Origin: an uncultured Bacteroidales bacterium
Lineage (GTDB): Bacteria; Bacteroidota; Bacteroidia; Bacteroidales; Porphyromonadaceae
Direction of reading: 5' to 3'
Length of the DNA: 23,556 nucleotides
Assembly: GCA_947290775.1 (NCBI GenBank)
Contig: CAMYPM010000023.1
Coordinates: 1 to 23,556, forward strand
In this document: positions 8,527-15,892 of the stretch, in pieces
How positions within the stretch are numbered: position 1 is the stretch's first letter
Layout of the letters: every line of letters starts with the position of its first letter
Position numbers and translations under genes: made by a program
The notes under the pieces: model-generated
The model's database searches: none
Told to the model about the DNA's origin: nothing
The model's input: only the letters and a program-made list of their open reading frames with translations

Positions 8527-9681
8527 ATGCGCTTTGTAGACATAGAGGGTTACGATGTAGCAAAGGAAACTTTGCGGCAGATGGCATGTACTGGTAGAGT
8601 CCCACACAACCTTTTGATTGAAATGGAAGATGGAATGCCCGGAATAGCTCTTTCCATTGCATTCTTTCAGTATCTCACCTGTTCGCATAGAAGTAATGAG
8701 GATTCGTGTGGAGTCTGCTCCAATTGTCGAAAAGTTGCCTCACTTACCCATCCGGAGTTGTTCTTTGTTTATCCTGTAGTAAAGGCCTCCGGAGCAACTA
8801 ACCCCTCTGAGATATACTTTGAATCGTGGCGTGATATGATAATGGAGAAAGGTGCTCTCTATGATCACTCAGATTGGCTTAATGCTCTTGACGCAGGTAA
8901 CAGCCAACCCATTATATACGCAAAAGATGCAGAGTATATAGAAGATAAGCTCAGCCGAACAATTAGCATCGGCAATTGGCGGGCTATCATTATTTATGAG
9001 CCGGAACGTATGAGTATAGATGCTTCCAATAAGCTGCTTAAGCTGATGGAAGAGCCCCCTCAGGGAAGTCTTTTTATTTCAGTTTCATATGATACAGAGA
9101 GATTGCTCTCTACTGTGAAAAGTCGTATGCAGAGGATTGAATTGCTCCCTGAGAATAGGCAGAGCATAATAACCTCTTTACGCAAGTATTATCCTGAAGC
9201 AACTCCCGCAGCCATTGAGCGCGCTATGCTTCGCTCCGATGGAATCTTAAGTCGTGCTATTAAACAGATGGAGCTGAGTGGTGCCGCTCCGGACTTCTTT
9301 GTGGCTTATAAAACCCTCATTCAAGCTTTGTTACAAAGAAATGTGGCCAATATGCAGCGGCTTGCTGAGACAATGTCGGGCAAAGGACGTGAGTGGGTTA
9401 TTGCTGCTTTGGCTTATATGGAGGATAGTTTTCGCTATGCCTTTCGTGCAGGTGTGTGTAGTGGAATAGACGAATCAGAGATTACCAGTGAGGAATTGCA
9501 GCTCGTAACCTCACTTGAGGGCATAGTTACGGTAGATACGCTTGCCAAAATATTTGAATTGCTTGAAAAAGCTATCCGCCATGTTAAGGGTAATGTATTT
9601 ACCAAAGTAGTTCTCTTTGATACTTTTATGCGGCTTACCTCACTGCTTACTCCTGCTATTAAGATGAAGCTCTTGCGCTAA
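8527..9681 (+). CDS. holB: DNA polymerase III delta' subunit
   Basis: Clamp-loader AAA+ subunit, 384 residues. The N-terminus (VDIEGYDVAKETLRQ, GRVPHNLLIE) matches Bacteroidetes delta'. A four-cysteine zinc module is present (Cys52, Cys61, Cys64, Cys67) followed by LTHPELFFVYPV. The sensor/Walker B-like stretch is IIIYEPERMSIDASNKLLKLMEEPP and the SRC-like element is TVKSRMQRIEL (Cys replaced by Met). The Walker A position, normally GxxGxGK, reads EDGMPGIALS with no Lys, so this subunit should not bind ATP as a motor, as for E. coli delta'. It is last in the six-gene run. Its 3' end overlaps the convergent ogt-like gene by 42 bp. Confidence 0.9.
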   Translation: MRFVDIEGYDVAKETLRQMACTGRVPHNLLIEMEDGMPGIALSIAFFQYLTCSHRSNEDSCGVCSNCRKVASLTHPELFFVYPVVKASGATNPSEIYFESWRDMIMEKGALYDHSDWLNALDAGNSQPIIYAKDAEYIEDKLSRTISIGNWRAIIIYEPERMSIDASNKLLKLMEEPPQGSLFISVSYDTERLLSTVKSRMQRIELLPENRQSIITSLRKYYPEATPAAIERAMLRSDGILSRAIKQMELSGAAPDFFVAYKTLIQALLQRNVANMQRLAETMSGKGREWVIAALAYMEDSFRYAFRAGVCSGIDESEITSEELQLVTSLEGIVTVDTLAKIFELLEKAIRHVKGNVFTKVVLFDTFMRLTSLLTPAIKMKLLR

Positions 9682-10104
9682 GCGCTGCTCCCACAGTAGT
9701 AGCTTTTCTTTTAGTTCAGGTCCGGAGCCTGCCGAATATCCTCCAATAGATCCGTCGCTCCTAATCAATCTGTGACATGGGATTACCAAAGGAAAAGGAT
9801 TGTGAGCTGCCGCCATTGCCACTGCTCTAAACGCTTTGCTTTGGCCAATTTGAATTGCTAAATCTTGATAGGATATAGTTTCCCCAAAAGGAATCTTACA
9901 AAGTGCGTCCCATACCTTTTGTTGAAAGGATGTGCCTAATAAGAGAGGTTCGGGACTGGGGCAGGCATGAGTCATCCATTGATATAACTCCAGGCTTTCG
10001 TCCATGGGTATCTCCATAGGGTGCTCTTTTATGCTCCAGGGAAGAGATTGTGTATCAATGGTTAATAGACCAATCTCCGGAATGAAAAAGTGATGCATTT
10101 GCAT
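9640..10104 (-). CDS. ogt: Methylated-DNA--protein-cysteine methyltransferase (Ogt/MGMT type)
   Basis: Suicide repair protein that removes O6-alkyl groups from guanine. The 154-residue product has the family active site IPCHRLI with acceptor Cys110. It also has the DNA-binding FQQKVWDALCKIPFGETISYQDLA (60-83), the RAVAMAAAHNP arginine-finger helix and IRSDGSIGGYSAG. The N-terminal domain is short, as in many stand-alone Ogt proteins. RAVA replaces the common RAVG. It is the last gene of the minus-strand group engB-galE-ogt, 36 nt after galE, and its last 42 bp overlap the 3' end of holB tail to tail. A second in-frame Met at residue 3 is an equally possible start. Confidence 0.92.
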   Translation of the reverse strand: MQMHHFFIPEIGLLTIDTQSLPWSIKEHPMEIPMDESLELYQWMTHACPSPEPLLLGTSFQQKVWDALCKIPFGETISYQDLAIQIGQSKAFRAVAMAAAHNPFPLVIPCHRLIRSDGSIGGYSAGSGPELKEKLLLWEQRLAQELHLNSRSKQ

Positions 10105-10140
10105 AACTCTTCATCTTTCAAGCATTTCAAAGTGAGTGGC

Positions 10141-11172
10141 TCATTCCTCTTTGCCCATTGAGTGTAGTTGCCATTTCCAGGCACTCCGGAGGGTCTCTTC
10201 AAGTGTGCGTTTAGCTTGCCAATGGAGTTCTTTAGTCGCTTTATCTGAATTTGCCCAAATAGCCTCTATGTCCCCCTCTCTTCGTGGAGCAATATGATAA
10301 GGTACCTTTACTCCATTTACCTTCTCAAAAGTATTTACCAACTCTAATACGCTCACACCCTTTCCTGTACCTATATTGAAGCTATCAATGGGGGCAGCTG
10401 ACTCTTCCTCAAGTAAATGATGGAGAGCGGCAATGTGGGCATCTGCTAAGTCAATAATGTCTATATAGTCCCTAATACAACTACCATCTGGAGTGGAATA
10501 ATCATCTCCAAAAACAGCTAATTCTTTGCGTATGCCTGCCGCTGTTTGCACGATATACGGTACTAAGTTTTGGGGTATGCCATTGGGTTGTTCACCGATC
10601 AAGGCGGAAGGGTGGGCACCGATAGGATTAAAATAGCGTAATAAAATTGCCTTATATGTAGCACCGGCTGAAATAGCGTCTCGAATTATCTCCTCGTTGA
10701 TCTGCTTCGTATTACCATAGGGAGATAAGGCCGGTAGTATGGGAGCAGTCTCGTCTACCGGCAGCTTATGAGGCTGTCCATAGACCGTACAAGAGGAAGA
10801 AAATACTAAGGCGCATGTACTTGTTGAGTGCTCCATGCATTCAAGCAATGTGAGTAATGAGTCTATGTTATTGCGGTAGTAGGCAACCGGCATCTCAACA
10901 GATTCACCGACAGCTTTTAGCGCAGCGAAATGGATCACGGCATGTATCTCTTGTTCAGCAAAAACCTGCTTCATAGCATTACGATCCGTACAATCGACCT
11001 GATAGAAGCGAGGACGCTCTCCGCTGATGGCTTCAATCGCATCTAATACCTCTAACTTTGAGTTGTATAAATTATCTACACATATGACCTTATACCCAGC
11101 TTCAATCAGTCGAACTGTAGTATGTGAACCTATATAGCCGGTTCCTCCTGTTACCAATACAGTTTTTTTCAT
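10141..11172 (-). CDS. galE: UDP-glucose 4-epimerase
   Basis: Interconverts UDP-glucose and UDP-galactose, or their N-acetyl forms, using bound NAD+. The 343-residue protein is a full-length extended short-chain dehydrogenase. It has the Rossmann motif GGTGYIGSH (9-17), VIHFAALKAVGESV (79-92), the catalytic serine region FSSSCTVYG (124-132) and the YxxxK pair Tyr152/Lys156 in SPYGNTK. The FNPIGAHPSALIGE and DYIDIIDLADAH segments are typical of GalE. It begins 3 nt after the engB stop. It could supply UDP-galactose to surface glycans made with the WbaP-type transferase at 21030-22412, but that link is an inference. Confidence 0.95.
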   Translation of the reverse strand: MKKTVLVTGGTGYIGSHTTVRLIEAGYKVICVDNLYNSKLEVLDAIEAISGERPRFYQVDCTDRNAMKQVFAEQEIHAVIHFAALKAVGESVEMPVAYYRNNIDSLLTLLECMEHSTSTCALVFSSSCTVYGQPHKLPVDETAPILPALSPYGNTKQINEEIIRDAISAGATYKAILLRYFNPIGAHPSALIGEQPNGIPQNLVPYIVQTAAGIRKELAVFGDDYSTPDGSCIRDYIDIIDLADAHIAALHHLLEEESAAPIDSFNIGTGKGVSVLELVNTFEKVNGVKVPYHIAPRREGDIEAIWANSDKATKELHWQAKRTLEETLRSAWKWQLHSMGKEE

Positions 11173-11175
11173 AGC

Positions 11176-11769
11176 TTATAAGTGGATGGTTTGAGATATA
11201 TAATGCAATATTTCGTCGCGTCCTTGTTTTGTTTCTGCCGAGGATACAAGAAAAGGAGGAAGCTCTTCCCACTCCTCACTAAGTACATCTTTGTAATGCG
11301 CAATGGCTGACTGCAGTTTCCCTTTAGATATCTTATCTATCTTAGTCATGATGAGTACAAAGGGAATTCCTTTTTCTCCCATGTCACGAATAAACTTTAA
11401 GTCAATTGCTTGAGGTGCTATCCTGCTGTCAATGAGAATAAAAAGGCTTACTAGCTGGCCGCGCTTCGTGACATAGTCATCGATCATCTTTGCAAAAGCC
11501 TCACGCTCTTTAAGTCCGCGGCGTGCAAAGCCATAACCGGGCAAATCAACAATATGCCACGACTCATTAATTAAAAAGTGGTTAATAAGCCTTGTCTTAC
11601 CCGGCGTGCTTCCTGTTAAGGCAAGCTTTGGCTTCCCGGTAAGCATATTGATAAGACTGCTCTTTCCTACGTTGGAGCGCCCAATGAACGCATACTCGGG
11701 GAGATTGTCCGTGGGGCATCCTTCTACTGAAGAGCTACTCTTGACAAATTGTGCGCTGGTAATGTTCAT
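11176..11769 (-). CDS. engB: Ribosome biogenesis GTPase EngB/YsxC/YihA
   Basis: Essential-type TRAFAC GTPase that assists 50S subunit assembly. The 197 residues contain all G motifs: G1 GRSNVGKSS (30-38), G2 region TGSTPGKTR (52-60), G3 DLPGYG (75-80), G4 TKIDK (about 141-145) and G5 VSSAE. The ARRGLKER switch segment follows G3. It is first in a minus-strand transcript with galE and ogt. Its ATG lies about 30 nt from a -7 element that forms half of the palindrome at 11796-11816, shared with the divergent membrane protein/sigma factor pair. Confidence 0.96.
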   Translation of the reverse strand: MNITSAQFVKSSSSVEGCPTDNLPEYAFIGRSNVGKSSLINMLTGKPKLALTGSTPGKTRLINHFLINESWHIVDLPGYGFARRGLKEREAFAKMIDDYVTKRGQLVSLFILIDSRIAPQAIDLKFIRDMGEKGIPFVLIMTKIDKISKGKLQSAIAHYKDVLSEEWEELPPFLVSSAETKQGRDEILHYISQTIHL

Positions 11770-11795
11770 TTTCTATTTCAAGAGACTTTTTTCCT

Positions 11796-11816
11796 CTATC
11801 TTTGTGGCAAAGATAG
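11796..11816. promoter_or_regulatory. Palindromic divergent promoter element
   Basis: CTATCTTTG (11796-11804) and CAAAGATAG (11808-11816) form a perfect 9-bp inverted repeat separated by TGG. Each arm contains TATCTTTG, matching the Bacteroidetes -7 consensus TAnnTTTG, one reading right (11797-11804) and one reading left (11815-11808). The distances fit both divergent starts: about 30 nt to the engB ATG at 11769 and about 30 nt to the ATG at 11835. A -33 element is weak: TTTC at 11775-11778 for the rightward promoter and TTTC (GAAA 11838-11841 on +) for the leftward one. It could equally be a regulator-binding site. Confidence 0.5.
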
Positions 11817-11834
11817 TGTATAATTCGCTTAAGT

Positions 11835-12500
11835 ATGGAAATACAGAGAAAATCAAATAAACATTCGTCCTGGATTGTGTACACACTCTTGTGGCCGGTC
11901 CTAATGATTATTCAATCTTTAATAGTAGGCGGTAGTGCTGCAGATGTTCCTTTCTTTTGGCAGCGTCCGAATCTGTATTATTCTTTGTGGATAACGGATC
12001 TCTTCTTAATTGCACTATGGTATGCCAATTACTATCTGCTCGCACCGCGAATGATGCGAAAGCGTATGTTTGGGGCTTACATAACGGTTGTAGTACTGAT
12101 GATGCTGATAGGGCTCTTTCTGCAGCTGTTACTCAATGCTATTTTTGGTTGGTGCTCTCCGATGAGTCCCTATAAGGGAACAGTCTCCATATTCGGATGC
12201 TTGGGTGCACTCTCTTTGATGGCTCTCGGTCTATCTATACGCGGGGTAATGGGATGGCTGAAGAATGAAAAGGAGCTAAAGGCGTTACATACTGAAAAGG
12301 ATGGTTTGGAGTTGCGTATCAAGCAGTTGGAAGAAAAACTTTCTTATTACGACTACAAAGAGCTTCCTGTGAATGAAGATGTTGAGCAGGTTACTCCGCA
12401 GCAGTTGCCCGATTTCTCACAGGTCAGTGGCGCTGAGTATGAAGGGGTTGAGCCGTTCACCGAACAGGACGATTTACTGGATGAAAGTGACCCTCTATAG
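11835..12500 (+). CDS. Four-helix membrane protein resembling a kinase-less LytS/YpdA-type sensor
   Basis: I do not recognise a named family. The 221 residues contain four predicted transmembrane helices (about 12-32, 49-70, 79-101, 115-138), a coiled-coil segment (about 143-170, rich in KEL/LEE) and an acidic C-terminal tail (about 171-221). Helix 2 with its exit, YYLLAPRMMRKRMFGAYI, strongly resembles the sensor part of Bacteroidetes LytS/YpdA-type histidine kinases, where NYYLLIPRFLFKRRY-like text is followed by more helices, a coiled coil and the kinase domain. Here the kinase domain (expected QINPHFLFN-type motif and ATPase) is absent. The ECF sigma factor starts 7 nt after the stop, so an anti-sigma or membrane-tether role is a reasonable inference, unproven. 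The promoter is probably the palindrome at 11796-11816. An intact frame and conserved layout argue against a decayed kinase. Confidence 0.75.
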   Translation: MEIQRKSNKHSSWIVYTLLWPVLMIIQSLIVGGSAADVPFFWQRPNLYYSLWITDLFLIALWYANYYLLAPRMMRKRMFGAYITVVVLMMLIGLFLQLLLNAIFGWCSPMSPYKGTVSIFGCLGALSLMALGLSIRGVMGWLKNEKELKALHTEKDGLELRIKQLEEKLSYYDYKELPVNEDVEQVTPQQLPDFSQVSGAEYEGVEPFTEQDDLLDESDPL

Positions 12501-12507
12501 TCCAATA

Positions 12508-13086
12508 ATGGCAGAGGAAAGAAAAATACAAGATAGCAATAGCGATGCAGAGCAAGATCTTGTCAATCGACTACAAGATCCTCTGCAGAAGCGTGTTGCA
12601 TTTGGTGAGTTGGTCGATCTCTATGCGGAGAAGCTTTATGCACAGATCCGTCATATGCTTATTAATCATGAGGATACTAATGATGTACTTCAGGAGGTAC
12701 TTCTTAAAATATGGAATGGCATTGAAGACTTCCGGGGTGAGGCTAAGCTATTTACATGGATGTATCGGATCGCATATTATGAGTCCCTCTCCTTCCTAAA
12801 AGCAAAGCGACGAAAACAACGCCATTTCACAGAGCTTACGGAAGATAACCAATACCTCATTGAGCAGCTTTCTGAGGATCCCTACTTTGATGGGGATGAG
12901 TTAGAAATCAAATTGCGTTTGGCAATTGATGAGCTTCCACCCAAGCAACAACAAGTTTTTCTTTTGCGTCATTATGAGGAGCTTTCTTATACTAAAATTG
13001 CAGAGCTTACCGGTACTTCTGAGGGTGCTTTGAAGGCCTCTTTCCATCATGCCGTCAAAAAGATCAAGAAAGCGATACTGAAGTAG
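12508..13086 (+). CDS. ECF-type RNA polymerase sigma factor
   Basis: A 192-residue sigma-70 family factor of the extracytoplasmic-function group, directing RNA polymerase to a regulon that cannot be read from this window. Region 2 is at about residues 30-98, with DTNDVLQEVLLKIW (56-69) and FRGEAKLFTWMYRIAYYESLSFLKAKRRK, the typical ECF 2.3-2.4 segment. Region 4 is at about 132-186, with LPPKQQQVFLLRHYEELSYTKIAELTGTSEGALKASFHHAVKKIKK, a clear helix-turn-helix. There is no region 1.1 or 3. The frame is open upstream to 12373 inside the previous gene. The ATG at 12508 starts at the normal ECF N-terminus and lies 7 nt after the upstream stop. It pairs with the preceding membrane protein in one transcript. 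Confidence 0.93.
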   Translation: MAEERKIQDSNSDAEQDLVNRLQDPLQKRVAFGELVDLYAEKLYAQIRHMLINHEDTNDVLQEVLLKIWNGIEDFRGEAKLFTWMYRIAYYESLSFLKAKRRKQRHFTELTEDNQYLIEQLSEDPYFDGDELEIKLRLAIDELPPKQQQVFLLRHYEELSYTKIAELTGTSEGALKASFHHAVKKIKKAILK

Positions 13087-13101
13087 TACTTTTTGAAAAA
13101 G

Positions 13102-13139
13102 AAACATCAGAACCTCTCAATTGAGAGGTTCTGATGTTT
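13102..13139. terminator. Perfect 38-bp palindrome, likely terminator of the sigma operon
   Basis: Two 19-bp arms (13102-13120 and 13121-13139) are exact reverse complements with no loop, centred on CAATTG, and the right arm ends in GATGTTTT. In RNA this is a strong hairpin 15 nt after the sigma factor stop, and it may act as a terminator. It is made of two adjacent 22-bp repeat units in opposite orientation, so it belongs to array B rather than being an independent terminator. A smaller palindrome, CTTTTTGAAAAAG, abuts it at 13089-13101. Confidence 0.55.
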
Positions 13140-13192
13140 TATGCGAAAGATACAGATGTTTCAAATGAAAGATACAGATGTTTTTTATCAGT
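13105..13192. repeat. 22-bp tandem repeat array B (4 units, first inverted)
   Basis: Four units in exact 22-bp register: 13105-13126, 13127-13148, 13149-13170 and 13171-13192. The 10-bp halves are CATCAGAACC, GGTTCTGATG, GATACAGATG and GATACAGATG. The first is the exact reverse complement of the second, so orientation switches after unit 1 and creates the 38-bp palindrome. The 12-bp halves vary around TTTCAATTGAAA. It is the same family as arrays at 62-171 and 23153-23240. The array lies between the sigma factor and upp, partly overlapping the likely terminator. Confidence 0.8.
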
Positions 13193-13248
13193 AAGTAGGA
13201 GGAACTTTATAGGTACATTGACGGTTTGCCTATTGTATAGGGTGTCAG

Positions 13249-13272
13249 TTCGCTGTGAATAGTGTATTTTTG
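13249..13272 (+). promoter_or_regulatory. Putative promoter of upp
   Basis: TATTTTTG at 13265-13272 matches TAnnTTTG. TTCG, one mismatch from TTTG, lies 12 bp upstream (13249-13252), the same spacing seen upstream of ppk. No good -33 at 19-21 bp is visible. The predicted leader before the ATG at 13338 is about 59 nt. Confidence 0.35.
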
Positions 13273-13337
13273 CAAAGGCGAGGCGGTGCTGTGTAAGCTC
13301 CCGTTTCCCCATATAGAGTAAACAAAACAATACAATA

Positions 13338-13997
13338 ATGATAGAACTCATCGATTTTACACATACTCCCTCGCTTATTAGTGAGTATATAGCGCAGTTG
13401 CGAAGCGTGGAGATACAGAACGACCGAATGCGATTCCGTCGAAATATTGAGCGCTTGGGAGAGATCATGGCTTACGAAATAAGTCGTCGGCTCGCTTTTG
13501 AAACGACTACAACCACAACACCTTTAGGGCAAGCTGAAGTGCATCGCTTGTCAGATAACATTGTTTTGGGTACCATTTTACGTGCCGGACTCCCTTTTCA
13601 TCATGGCTTTCTTAACTATTTCGATGAGGCGGAGAATGCATTTGTATCCGCTTATCGTAAGTACAAAGATTCACTACATTTTGATATACATATTGAGTAC
13701 ATTGCTAGTCCTAGTATAAGTGGCAAGACTCTCATTTTGACCGATCCGATGCTGGCAACCGGAGGCTCTATGGAAATGGCTTTCCGTGCAATAGCAACCA
13801 AAGGAATGCCCAAGCGCTTACATATAGCGGCTATTATAGCCAGTAAGCCGGCACTCGCTTATTTGGAGGAGACGCTGCCTAAAGATATTGAGACGACAGT
13901 TTGGGTGGCTGCCTTAGATAATGAGATCAATGAGCACTCCTACATAGTACCCGGACTGGGTGATGCCGGAGACTTGTCGTATGGACAAAAGCTCTGA
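13338..13997 (+). CDS. upp: Uracil phosphoribosyltransferase
   Basis: Pyrimidine salvage enzyme: uracil + PRPP gives UMP + diphosphate. The 219-residue protein has IVLGTILRAGLPFHHGFL (75-92), the PRPP-binding LILTDPMLATGGS (132-144) and the C-terminal uracil-binding IVPGLGDAGDLSYG, all typical of Upp. A run of six threonines (57-62) precedes the usual TPLG motif. The ATG is the first good start after a TATTTTTG element at 13265. The 3' end overlaps the start of the U32 protein gene by 17 nt, so the two are co-transcribed and probably translationally coupled. Confidence 0.96.
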   Translation: MIELIDFTHTPSLISEYIAQLRSVEIQNDRMRFRRNIERLGEIMAYEISRRLAFETTTTTTPLGQAEVHRLSDNIVLGTILRAGLPFHHGFLNYFDEAENAFVSAYRKYKDSLHFDIHIEYIASPSISGKTLILTDPMLATGGSMEMAFRAIATKGMPKRLHIAAIIASKPALAYLEETLPKDIETTVWVAALDNEINEHSYIVPGLGDAGDLSYGQKL

Positions 13998-15840
13998 CAG
14001 ACGGGTCCCTTTAGAGTTGTTGGCTCCGGCCGGCAATTTAGATACGGCACTTGCAGCTCTTTCCGCAGGTGCCGATGCTGTATATGTGGGAGCTCCCCAA
14101 TTCAGTGCACGTAAGGCGCGTGGGGTTTCTATTGAGGATATTTCTGAAATATGCCGTAATGCCCATATATTTGGAGCAAAAGTTTATGTAGCATTAAACA
14201 CCATTCTCTTCGAAAATGAGCTAAAGAAGGCTGAACGGCTTGTCCATACACTATATGCAATTGGGTGCGATGCGCTTATTATACAGGACTTTGGACTTCT
14301 ATCGTTGGATTTACCTCCTATTCCACTGCATGCAAGTACACAATGTCATAATTGCTCAATAGAGCAACTCCAACTTCTTCAAGAGCTTGGCTTTGAGCAA
14401 GCTGTATTAGCTAGAGAACTCTCTGTAGAGGAAACGGCTGATTTGGCAAAAGGTGTTCCCGGACTTCGGCTGGAAACATTTATTCATGGAGCTTTATGTG
14501 TATCCTATAGTGGACGATGCTACATGTCGCAAGCTGTGACAGGGCGTAGCGCAAACCGCGGTGAATGTGCGCAGATGTGCCGTATGGCATATGATCTGGT
14601 GGATGCGAAAGAGAAGGTTATTATAAAAGATAGTTATTTGCTTTCTTTGAAAGACTTGAACCGCAGTCGTATATTACCTGACTTGATTAAAGCCGGAGTC
14701 ACCTCATTTAAGATAGAGGGGAGAATGAAAAGTGCCTCCTATGTACGTAATATAACTGCTTATTACAGGCAGTTGCTGGATGCGTTTATCGATGCGCACT
14801 CTGATCTCTATAAACGTGCTTCATTAGGAGCAATTAATTATCGTTTCACGCCCAATCCGTACAAGAGCTTTAATCGATCCTTTACGGAGTATCAGCTTTC
14901 TAAGGGAAATATGTCCGAGGCGCTTATTGTACCAGAGAGCCCTAAGAGCAGGGGAGAAGAGATAGGTCAAGTGAGAAAATGTGAGGGGGCATGTGTTTTC
15001 ATCACTACAAAACAAGCTCTGCACAATGGTGACGGCTTATGCTACATCACTCCGGAGGGAAAACTATTCGGACTGCGGGTCAATAGGGTATTAGATGCTC
15101 AACGCTTTATGGCCGCTGAGAAAATCAATATACCCAAAGGAACTCTTCTTTGGAGAAATATGGATGTGGCGTTTGAGAAAGCGCTCTCTCAGGAGAATGT
15201 CACAGAGAGAACAATTAATATAACCCTCCATTTGGAAGCAAGCAAAGAGCTCCTAAAGCTTACCATGGCTATTAAGGATGAGCTTTCTATGCAGGTCACT
15301 GTAGCACAACATACGACACTTGATAAAGCAAAACGAGAGCCGGACGTACAACGCATAGAAGAGACTTTGACTAAGTTAGGCGGTACACCGTTTACTGCCG
15401 TGGAGTGCCAATTAGAATTAAACGGCTTTTTTGTACCTGTCTCTCAATTGGGAGAACTAAAGAGGCGTGCTGTAGCCGCCATGGAGCGTAGTTTGCGGCT
15501 CCGCTTCAAGCCTAGAGAACGAAACTATACACGCCCAAGCCAAATGGAGCACTTAATTAAGCAGCCATTGACTTATGCTTACAATATAGCTAATAGTGCG
15601 TCAAGATTAACCTACTCTTATCTGTCTGATAAAGTACCTCAAGAGGCCTATGAGTTGACTCCGGTATATGAAGCTGCCCTTATGACTACCAAGCATTGTC
15701 TCCGACGACATATTGGTTACTGTACGCAGTCGTCTAAAAAAATGCCTTATGAGGAGCCGCTCTATCTGAAGCTAAATGATCGCTTATTTCGTCTGAGCTT
15801 TGACTGTAGCGACTGCGTAATGCGTATATACCAAGCTTAG
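13981..15840 (+). CDS. U32 family protein, RlhA/TrhP-like RNA hydroxylation enzyme
   Basis: A 619-residue member of peptidase family U32, annotated as collagenase-like but including the E. coli RNA hydroxylation proteins RlhA (23S C2501) and TrhP (tRNA U34). The start ELLAPAGNLDTALAALSAGADAVYVG is the family signature. The four-cysteine set FIHGALCVSYSGRCYMSQ and NRGECAQMC (Cys173, Cys180, Cys196, Cys200) fits the RlhA/TrhP iron-sulfur-linked motif. A central DUF3656-like region and a C-terminal cysteine group (TTKHCLRRHIGYC, FDCSDCVM) make it longer than TrhP and closer to RlhA. RNA hydroxylation is therefore more likely than proteolysis, but the target is inferred. The frame opens at a GTG at 13960, but the ATG at 13981 matches the family start. 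It overlaps upp by 17 nt. Confidence 0.87.
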   Translation: MDKSSDRRVPLELLAPAGNLDTALAALSAGADAVYVGAPQFSARKARGVSIEDISEICRNAHIFGAKVYVALNTILFENELKKAERLVHTLYAIGCDALIIQDFGLLSLDLPPIPLHASTQCHNCSIEQLQLLQELGFEQAVLARELSVEETADLAKGVPGLRLETFIHGALCVSYSGRCYMSQAVTGRSANRGECAQMCRMAYDLVDAKEKVIIKDSYLLSLKDLNRSRILPDLIKAGVTSFKIEGRMKSASYVRNITAYYRQLLDAFIDAHSDLYKRASLGAINYRFTPNPYKSFNRSFTEYQLSKGNMSEALIVPESPKSRGEEIGQVRKCEGACVFITTKQALHNGDGLCYITPEGKLFGLRVNRVLDAQRFMAAEKINIPKGTLLWRNMDVAFEKALSQENVTERTINITLHLEASKELLKLTMAIKDELSMQVTVAQHTTLDKAKREPDVQRIEETLTKLGGTPFTAVECQLELNGFFVPVSQLGELKRRAVAAMERSLRLRFKPRERNYTRPSQMEHLIKQPLTYAYNIANSASRLTYSYLSDKVPQEAYELTPVYEAALMTTKHCLRRHIGYCTQSSKKMPYEEPLYLKLNDRLFRLSFDCSDCVMRIYQA

Positions 15841-15861
15841 CGCCTTCAAAAGGCTTCTTGG
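15831..15861. terminator. Hairpin between convergent genes
   Basis: GCCTT (15842-15846) pairs with AAGGC (15850-15854) around CAA, and flanking CCAAG (15831-15835) pairs with CTTGG (15857-15861). It starts at the end of the U32 gene and lies 32 nt before the stop of the convergent flippase-like gene, so it could stop transcription from both sides. The T-runs are poor, so confidence is modest. Confidence 0.4.
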
Positions 15862-15892
15862 AGATCAATTAGCTCAAAAGTTCCTCTTTCCC

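Noticed and set aside
11835..12500. Pseudogene of a histidine kinase
   Set aside because: The frame is intact from a sensible start to a stop 7 nt before the sigma gene, with no remnants of a kinase domain in any frame of the small gap. A complete short protein is more likely.
12373..12507. Longer sigma factor starting inside the preceding gene
   Set aside because: The added 45 residues are translated from the other gene's frame-shifted coding sequence and do not resemble an ECF N-terminus.
13981..15840. Collagenase (protease) function for the U32 protein
   Set aside because: The four-cysteine motif and overall architecture match the RNA-hydroxylating RlhA/TrhP group, and no protease catalytic set can be identified.
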